This document shows, piece after piece, positions 15,470-20,297 of a stretch of DNA of 20,297 bases. How positions within the stretch are numbered: position 1 is the stretch's first letter; the number at the start of each line of letters is the position of its first letter. The notes beneath the pieces were generated by a model, which ran no database searches, was not told where the DNA came from, and saw nothing but the letters and a program-made list of their open reading frames with translations. The stretch is taken from positions 1 through 20,297 of the forward strand of contig DNJC01000151.1 in assembly GCA_003490025.1 (NCBI GenBank), given 5' to 3'. The translations under genes were made by a program, and so were the position numbers. The stretch is from Geobacter sp. (GTDB lineage: Bacteria; Desulfobacterota; Desulfuromonadia; Geobacterales; Geobacteraceae).

Positions 15470-16723
15470 ATGCCGTCGCACAAACAGCAGCAGCTTTCCG
15501 TACTCTCCATCAGCACGCTCTCCTTTACGGTCTGCTTCGCCGTCTGGGTCATGTTCTCCATAATCGGCATCCCGATCAAGGCCTCGCTGCACCTGAACGA
15601 GACGGAGTTCGGCCTCCTGGCCGCCACCCCGATCCTCTCCGGATCGCTGATCCGCCTGCCGCTCGGCATGTGGACCGACCGCTACGGCGGCCGGATCGTG
15701 TTCCTGATCCTGATGCTCAGCACCATCCTGCCGATCTACATGGTGGGCGACGCCACCAAGTACTGGCATTTCCTGGCGCTCGGCTTCTGCGTCGGCATCG
15801 CCGGCGGCTCCTTTTCGGTCGGGATCAGCTATGTCGCGCGCTGGTTCGGCAAATCGAAGCAGGGTTTCGCCATGGGCATCTTCGGGGCCGGCAATGCCGG
15901 CGCCGCCGTCACCAAGTTCGTGGCCCCCTCCATCGTTGCCGCCTACGGCTGGCAGATGGTCCCGAAGGTGTACGCCGTGGCGATGCTGGCGACCGCCTGC
16001 CTGTTCTGGGCCTTCACCCACTCGGACCCGCAGCACAAGGTCGCCTCCTCGGTCACGGTGCGGGAGCAGCTTCTCGCCCTCAAGGACCCCACCGTCTGGC
16101 GCTACAGCCAGTACTACGCCATCGTCTTCGGCGGCTACGTCGGGCTCTCCCTCTGGATGACCAAGTACTACATAAACGAGTTCGGGCTGGACATGAAGAC
16201 GGCCGCGCTGGTCGCCTCGGTCTTCGTGCTCCCCTCCGGCGTGATCCGCGCCCTGGGCGGCTGGATCTCCGACAGGTTCGGCGCACACACGGTCACCTGC
16301 TGGATACTCTGGATCTCATGGGGATGCCTGTTCATCCTCTCCTACCCGCAGGCGGACCTGGCCGTGAAGACCATCACCGGAGAGACCAGACTGCACCTGG
16401 GACTGAACATCTGGGCCTTCACCGCGCTGCTGTTCGTGGTCGGCCTCGCCTGGGGTTTCGGCAAGGCCTCCGTCTTCAAGCACATCGCCGACGACTACCC
16501 CCACCATATCGGGGTCGTCTCCGGCATCGTCGGGCTGATGGGAGGATTGGGCGGATTCGTGCTGCCGATCATCTTCGGCGCGCTGGTCGATCTGACCGGC
16601 GTCAGGAGCAGCGCCTTCATGTTCCTGTTCGCCATGACCAGCGTCTCTATATTGCTGATGCTCTCTACCATGCAGCGGGAAAAGAAGCGGCACAGGCTGC
16701 AGCTCGCCGGTGCAAAGGCGTAG
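15470..16723 (+). CDS. narK1: Nitrate/nitrite transporter, NarK1-like (NNP family, MFS)
   Basis: This 417-residue, polytopic (about 12 segments) inner-membrane transporter belongs to the nitrate/nitrite porter family. The two substrate-binding arginines are R62 (SGSLIRLPLG) and R260 (SGVIRALGGW), and the Gly-rich NNP signatures are GIFGAGNAGAAVTKF (137-151) and GIVGLMGGLGGFVLP. The loop DRYGGR and the short N-terminus place it with the NarK1 type, which is thought to act as a proton-coupled nitrate importer. GGGAGG at 15460-15465 supports the start. It lies 235 bp after narI, with repeats in the gap, and is probably still served by the nar operon promoter or by read-through. The subtype is inferred from sequence character; I could not align it. 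Confidence 0.92.
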   Translation: MPSHKQQQLSVLSISTLSFTVCFAVWVMFSIIGIPIKASLHLNETEFGLLAATPILSGSLIRLPLGMWTDRYGGRIVFLILMLSTILPIYMVGDATKYWHFLALGFCVGIAGGSFSVGISYVARWFGKSKQGFAMGIFGAGNAGAAVTKFVAPSIVAAYGWQMVPKVYAVAMLATACLFWAFTHSDPQHKVASSVTVREQLLALKDPTVWRYSQYYAIVFGGYVGLSLWMTKYYINEFGLDMKTAALVASVFVLPSGVIRALGGWISDRFGAHTVTCWILWISWGCLFILSYPQADLAVKTITGETRLHLGLNIWAFTALLFVVGLAWGFGKASVFKHIADDYPHHIGVVSGIVGLMGGLGGFVLPIIFGALVDLTGVRSSAFMFLFAMTSVSILLMLSTMQREKKRHRLQLAGAKA

Positions 16724-16738
16724 AGCACAGCCAAACCT

Positions 16739-16785
16739 CCCTCCCCTTTTTATTGTTCCTACGCTCCAGCGTGGGAACGATGAAA
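16739..16785. repeat. 47-bp repeat downstream of narK1 (contains a 24-bp palindrome, 16755-16778)
   Basis: The unit starts CCCTCCCCTTTTTAT and then holds GTTCCTACGCT/AGCGTGGGAAC, an inverted repeat with one mismatch, and ends GATGAAA. It matches 18362-18408 downstream of narK2 with three mismatches by eye. Confidence 0.8.
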
Positions 16786-16791
16786 AAACTG

Positions 16792-16879
16792 CTCCTCCCC
16801 CCGGAGGGGGGAGGTTGGGAGGGGGGAAGAGCTGGTTGAGCATCCCCCTCCCTGGCCCTCCCCCTCCGGGGGAGGGAAC
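16792..16879. repeat. Inverted pair of GC-rich hairpin elements between narK1 and narK2
   Basis: CTCCTCCCCCCGGAGGGGGG and following bases (to ~16829) pair with CCCCCTCCCTGGCCCTCCCC and following bases (16843-16879). These are the same two elements as in the narG-narH gap but in swapped order, so both gaps can form large hairpins. Confidence 0.75.
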
Positions 16880-16958
16880 GCTCGCGCAACGCCCAAGAAC
16901 AAACTACTTAAACCCGCTCTATCTATTGGATAGCTCTGGAAAAATAAAGGAGAAGTAA

Positions 16959-18341
16959 ATGTCAGGACCTGTATTGAAAGTTTGGACCCCGGAGGACCCC
17001 GTTTTTTGGGAGAATCAAGGAAAGGCGATAGCCGCCCGCAACCTGTGGATCTCCATCCCCTCCCTGTTCCTCTCCTTCGCTGTCTGGATGGTCTGGAGCG
17101 TCGTGGTGGTGAACCTGCAGTCGATCGGATTCAAATTCGACGCGGACAAGCTGTTCTGGCTGGCTGCGCTGCCGGGACTCTCCGGCGCGACCTTGAGGAT
17201 CTTCTACGCCTTCATGGTCCCGATCTTCGGCGGCCGGAAATGGACCACCATCAGCACGGCCTCGCTCCTGATCCCGGCCATCGGCATCGGCTTTGCCGTC
17301 CGCGACCCGAACACGAGCTATACGACCATGCTCGCCCTCGCCTTTCTGTGCGGGTTCGGAGGGGGCAACTTCGCCTCCAGCATGTCGAACATCAGCTTCT
17401 TCTACCCCAAGTCGCAGAAGGGAACGGCCCTCGGCCTCAACGCGGGGCTCGGCAACCTCGGCGTGAGCGCCATGCAGTTCCTGGTGCCACTGGTGATCAC
17501 CACCGGGACGTTCAGCGCCCTCTGCGGCGAGGGCCAGCTCTGCGTGGTGAAAGGGGTGAGCTCTTCGGTCTGGATGCAGAACGCCGGCTTCATATGGGTC
17601 CCCTTCATCCTGGCTTCGACCATCGCCGCCTGGTTCGGCATGAACGACATCGCCGACGCCAAGGCATCCTTCAAGGAGCAGTCGATCATCTTCCAGCGCA
17701 AGCACAACTGGATAATGTGCTGGCTCTACCTCGGCACCTTCGGCTCCTTCATCGGCTACTCCGCGGGACTTCCGCTGCTGATCAAGTCGCAGTTCCCGGC
17801 CATGAACCCGACCCAGTACGCCTTCCTGGGGCCCCTGGTCGGCGCGCTCTGCCGGCCGCTGGGCGGATGGGTCGCGGACAAGCTGGGTGGCGCGCGGGTC
17901 ACCTTCTGGAACTTCATGGTCATGGCGGGCGCGGTCTTCGGCGTGCTCCATTTCCTCCCCCACGACGGCTCGCCCGGAAACTTCTGGGGCTTCCTGGCGA
18001 TGTTCATCCTGATGTTCATCACCACAGGCATCGGCAACGGCTCGACCTTCAGGATGATCCCGGTCATCTTCCTGACCGAGCGCCAGCGGGCGGCGGCGCA
18101 GACTCCGCAGGCGCAGGCCCAGGCGACGACGGACGCGGCGAAGGAGGCGGCGGCGGTCCTCGGCTTCAGCTCCGCGTTCGCAGCCTACGGCGCCTTCTTC
18201 ATCCCCAAGGCGTTCGGCACCTCGCTTTCCCTGACCGGCGGGCCGCAGGCGGCCCTCTTCGGCTTCCTCGCCTTCTACCTGAGCTGCATCGCCCTCACCT
18301 GGTTCTGCTATTCGAGAAAGAACTCGGGGATGCCATGCTGA
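16959..18341 (+). CDS. narK2: Nitrate/nitrite antiporter, NarK2/E. coli NarK-like (NNP family, MFS)
   Basis: This 460-residue transporter resembles E. coli NarK along its whole length: the N-terminal WTPEDPVFWENQG and RNLWISIP, MVPIFGGRKW after the first binding arginine R80 (SGATLRIFYAF), NFASSMSNISFFYPK, the signature GLNAGLGNLGVSAMQ (159-173), the second binding arginine R299 (VGALCRPLGG), and the second signature around AAYGAFFIPKAFG. In E. coli NarK the equivalent arginines are R89 and R305 and the protein exchanges nitrate for nitrite. A cytoplasmic insertion rich in Gln/Ala (about residues 373-394, AAAQTPQAQAQATTDAAKEA) is more polar than in E. coli. AAAGGAGA at 16947-16954 precedes the start. 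With narK1 it gives one importer and one exchanger. Confidence 0.94.
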   Translation: MSGPVLKVWTPEDPVFWENQGKAIAARNLWISIPSLFLSFAVWMVWSVVVVNLQSIGFKFDADKLFWLAALPGLSGATLRIFYAFMVPIFGGRKWTTISTASLLIPAIGIGFAVRDPNTSYTTMLALAFLCGFGGGNFASSMSNISFFYPKSQKGTALGLNAGLGNLGVSAMQFLVPLVITTGTFSALCGEGQLCVVKGVSSSVWMQNAGFIWVPFILASTIAAWFGMNDIADAKASFKEQSIIFQRKHNWIMCWLYLGTFGSFIGYSAGLPLLIKSQFPAMNPTQYAFLGPLVGALCRPLGGWVADKLGGARVTFWNFMVMAGAVFGVLHFLPHDGSPGNFWGFLAMFILMFITTGIGNGSTFRMIPVIFLTERQRAAAQTPQAQAQATTDAAKEAAAVLGFSSAFAAYGAFFIPKAFGTSLSLTGGPQAALFGFLAFYLSCIALTWFCYSRKNSGMPC

Positions 18342-18361
18342 CCTGGCGTCCTACCGAAACG

Positions 18362-18408
18362 CCCTCCCCTTTTTATCGTTCCTACGCTCCAGCGTAGGAA
18401 CCATGAAA
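18362..18408. repeat. 47-bp repeat downstream of narK2 (contains a 24-bp perfect palindrome, 18378-18401)
   Basis: This matches the unit at 16739-16785. Here the palindrome GTTCCTACGCT/AGCGTAGGAAC is perfect, because the arm change C to T is matched by the compensating G to A. It lies 21 bp after the narK2 stop. Confidence 0.8.
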
Positions 18409-18417
18409 GCGAACGCA

Positions 18418-18454
18418 AAAGGGCCGAGGCTCACCGCCCCGGCCCTTTCTTTCC
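18418..18454. terminator. Intrinsic terminator between narK2 and the convergent ferritin-like gene
   Basis: The arms AAAGGGCCG (18418-18426) and CGGCCCTTT (18440-18448) surround a 13-base loop and are followed by CTTTCC on the plus strand. On the minus strand the stem is followed by TTTTGCGTT. It lies between convergent genes and could terminate both. Confidence 0.75.
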
Positions 18455-18479
18455 CTGATTTCTCTTTGCGTCGCGCCGG

Positions 18480-18923
18480 CTACAGCTCCCGGCGCGGTAT
18501 GGTCAGTATCTCCTCGATATAGGTGAGATGCCGCGCCTCCTGGGCGTGGTTGATTCTCAGCAGCTTCATGACGTCTTCCGGGAAATCGAGTTGGACCGCC
18601 TGGTCGTACTTCCAGTAGATCTTCCTCTCGTTCGTCTTCATCGCCTCCAGCGCCGACCCGGTACCGGTCAGGCTCATCAGCGCCGTGAGCCCCTCCATCA
18701 GGTATCCCTTCAGGTCCGGGGAAGGGTGCACCGGTTTCCCGCCCAGTTGTTGCACAAGTTCTGAGAGGTTCCTGATATGGGCCCGGTGGTCATCCTGGAA
18801 CGCGCTGAACCTCTTCTTGATGTCTTTGTCCACATGCTTGACGGCGTGGTCGTATGCCTCCACCGCATCCACGTCCAACTGGATCAGCTCGTTCAGTTTG
18901 TCGAGCATCTCGGTCCGCTCCAT
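18480..18923 (-). CDS. Ferritin-like four-helix protein (PA2169/DUF2383 family)
   Basis: This 147-residue helical protein has metal-ligand-like residues spaced as in ferritin-like bundles: E22 (DAVEAYDHAV), H46/H49 (DDHRAHIRNL), E99 (TNERKIYWKY), and E129 with H132 (HAQEARHLTYIEE). Members of this family are small di-iron or rubrerythrin-related proteins of unproven function, often linked to stress. I place the start at the ATG of MERTEMLDKL because AGAGGGGG lies just upstream. The open frame extends 15 codons further (to 18968), but that part has no good ribosome-binding site and looks non-native. The gene converges on narK2 and ends 26 bp from the shared terminator. Confidence 0.8.
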   Translation of the reverse strand: MERTEMLDKLNELIQLDVDAVEAYDHAVKHVDKDIKKRFSAFQDDHRAHIRNLSELVQQLGGKPVHPSPDLKGYLMEGLTALMSLTGTGSALEAMKTNERKIYWKYDQAVQLDFPEDVMKLLRINHAQEARHLTYIEEILTIPRREL

Positions 18924-19116
18924 AGCCACCCCCTCTTTCAGTCGCTCGCATTGGAGTATGTTAATCAACCCGTCAATTGTAGCGGCCGTTCTCCGGATGG
19001 CAATGATTCCTTCAGCGTCTCTGCCAGGATTGTCGTGGCTGTTCGCGATTATCGCTGACAGGGTGCTGTTGACAGAGCGTCCCTGCCGCAGCTATCCCGG
19101 CACAGCAAACATCACC

Positions 19117-19785
19117 TCATTTCACCCTTGATGGCTCCCCTACCGATTGCGCCAGTCGGGCGCCCATCTCGTACGCCTTGCCGCAATCCCCCAGGAAACC
19201 CGTCTTCCGTCTTTGCTTACGCTCCTCCGGTTCGAAATGGTTGAACACCGCCGTATCGTAATCCTCGGACTGCAGCGTTTCATGGCAGCTGAGCGTCTCG
19301 GACTGGCCGAAGATCCGGCCCAGGATGTGCTCATTCATGCCTAAGTGGACGGGGTAGTTGCTCTGCTCCATAAACGGATCCGAGGTGTCTATCGTGTAGA
19401 TGAATGCGGTCGGGATCTTCCTGTGGGAAATCGGGCTGGGGGGACGGGTGTAGGCCAGGTAGGGAAAGAGGAGCCGTTCCATGAACGAGCGCATCTCGCC
19501 GGTCACCGTACCGAAGAAAATGGGCGAGCCGAGCACGAAGGCGCTGGCGTTGGCGATCCTCTCGAGGACCGGGGTTAGCCCGTCCTTCATCGCGCACTTC
19601 CCATGGCTTCCTCCCCCCCTCGATTTGCACGCGAAGCAGCCCGTGCACCCCTTGTAATCGAGGTCGTAGAGGTGGATCAGCTCGGTCTGCGCTCCCGTTG
19701 CAGCGGCGCCTTCGAGCGCCTTTTCCAGCAGCGTCGCAGTGTTCCATTTTTTCCTGGGGCTGCCGTTGATCGCCAGTATGTGCAT
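19117..19785 (-). CDS. Iron-sulfur flavoprotein-like FMN reductase (flavodoxin-like fold)
   Basis: This 222-residue cytoplasmic protein belongs to the NADPH-dependent FMN reductase/iron-sulfur flavoprotein group. It starts with the FMN phosphate-binding segment ILAINGSPRKKWNTATLL (3-20). C47, C50, C53 and C64 in GCTGCFACKSRGGGSHGKC form the compact Cys motif that holds a [4Fe-4S] cluster in Isf proteins. SPIFFGTVTGEMRSFMERL (~87-105) is the flavin-contact region. The extended C-terminal part (~150-222) lies beyond the core fold. Members reduce quinones, FMN, oxygen or peroxide; the substrate here is unknown. AAAGGAA lies upstream of the start. The spacing to its neighbours (193 and 213 bp) suggests its own promoter. 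Confidence 0.85.
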   Translation of the reverse strand: MHILAINGSPRKKWNTATLLEKALEGAAATGAQTELIHLYDLDYKGCTGCFACKSRGGGSHGKCAMKDGLTPVLERIANASAFVLGSPIFFGTVTGEMRSFMERLLFPYLAYTRPPSPISHRKIPTAFIYTIDTSDPFMEQSNYPVHLGMNEHILGRIFGQSETLSCHETLQSEDYDTAVFNHFEPEERKQRRKTGFLGDCGKAYEMGARLAQSVGEPSRVK

Positions 19786-19998
19786 GTTAAGCGTTCCTTT
19801 GTCCGATCAGCCGATGCGCCGGGGACTTCCCCCCCGAACCCACATCCCCCATTCACCGGACGACCACGTAAGCTGCAGCCGGTGCACCAGTGGCGCCCGG
19901 CATTGGAAACGCCGCTGCATCTGACGATGAGCGGCGTCGAACGGCACCCTATGGTACCGGTTCTGCGTGGGTTTTCTCAAGTACTATTTTTCAGCGGG

Positions 19999-20297
19999 CT
20001 ACTTGAGCAGCGTGTGTTCCAGAAGGATCTTCACCCCGATGATGCAAAGGACCAGACCGCCGCAAACCTCGACCCGCTTGCCCCAGTTGTCCCCCAGGCG
20101 CCGCCCCAGCAGCATCCCGGCGACGGTGAGCACACAGGCGACCACGCCGATCACCGCAGCCGGGACCCAGACGCTGACTCCGAGCATGGCGATGGAGAGC
20201 CCGACGGCCAGGGCGTCGATGCTGGTGGCCACGGAGAGCATCACCATGGTCAGGCCGCGGGTGGGGTCCGTCGTCTTCTCCTCCTTCTCCTCGTCGA
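19999..20297 (-). CDS. mntP: Manganese efflux pump MntP, C-terminal half (partial, runs off right edge)
   Basis: About 98 residues are visible. An acidic, Lys-rich cytoplasmic loop (DEEKEEKTTDPTRG) is followed by the second half of the MntP inverted-repeat fold. That half shows the conserved ATSIDALAVGLS segment with its in-membrane Asp, a second membrane helix, GRRLGDNWGKR, and the final helix GGLVLCIIGVKILLEHTLL. MntP exports Mn2+ across the inner membrane. The frame is open to the window edge, so the ATG at 20247 is internal and not the start. mntP genes are often controlled by a yybP-ykoY riboswitch or MntR, which would lie outside the window. Confidence 0.93.
   Translation of the reverse strand, partial: DEEKEEKTTDPTRGLTMVMLSVATSIDALAVGLSIAMLGVSVWVPAAVIGVVACVLTVAGMLLGRRLGDNWGKRVEVCGGLVLCIIGVKILLEHTLLK

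Noticed and set aside
18924..18968. An upstream start for the ferritin-like gene (MINILQ...)
   Set aside because: The added 15 residues do not fit the family, and AGAGGGGG is placed for the ATG at 18923.
19786..19998. A riboswitch or small gene between the flavoprotein gene and mntP
   Set aside because: I see no conserved structure or plausible coding frame. This space lies downstream of mntP and upstream of the flavoprotein gene, so an mntP riboswitch would not be here.

Overview
The window looks like a chromosomal segment of a high-GC, metal-reducing deltaproteobacterium of the Geobacter type (Desulfuromonadota). This is inferred from the nitrate-reductase gene set, a TTGACC-N2-GGTCAA operator of the kind predicted for HcpR regulators in that group, and intergenic spaces packed with short palindromic repeats. 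No rRNA or tRNA is present to fix the taxonomy.

Left third (1-7627, plus strand): the 3' end of an extracellular contractile injection system (eCIS, Afp/PVC-like) locus. It holds a tape-measure protein (101-1531), a 1231-residue DUF4157 protein that ends in a probable HNH-type nuclease domain (1964-5659), a 210-residue protein of no recognised family translationally coupled to it by an ATGA overlap (5656-6288), and an Afp15-like AAA+ ATPase (6272-7627). The middle pair reads most simply as a secreted nuclease effector and its immunity protein, placed between two structural or assembly genes of the particle. The sheath, tube, spike and baseplate genes would lie to the left, outside the window.

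Middle (7628-18341, plus strand): a complete respiratory nitrate reduction cluster. A regulatory region with a perfect 14-bp CRP/FNR-family palindrome (7766-7779) precedes a membrane-tethered dihaem cytochrome c (NarC-like), then narG, narH, narJ, narI and two different NNP-family transporters (NarK1-like and NarK2-like). The order resembles the Thermus narC-GHJI-K-K arrangement. Nitrate would enter through the NarKs, be reduced by the cytoplasm-facing NarGHI, and nitrite would leave by exchange. NarJ is the assembly chaperone. An intrinsic terminator lies at 18418-18454.

Right end (18480-20297, minus strand): a ferritin-like DUF2383 protein, an iron-sulfur flavoprotein-like FMN reductase with a four-Cys motif, and the C-terminal half of the manganese exporter MntP, which runs off the right edge.

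The most unusual pattern is how deeply families of GC-rich palindromic repeats have invaded the region. They fill the gap before the effector (and probably supply its ribosome-binding site), separate narG from narH and narK1 from narK2, sit downstream of both narK genes, form the stop codon and last residues of NarI, and one copy lies in frame inside narG.
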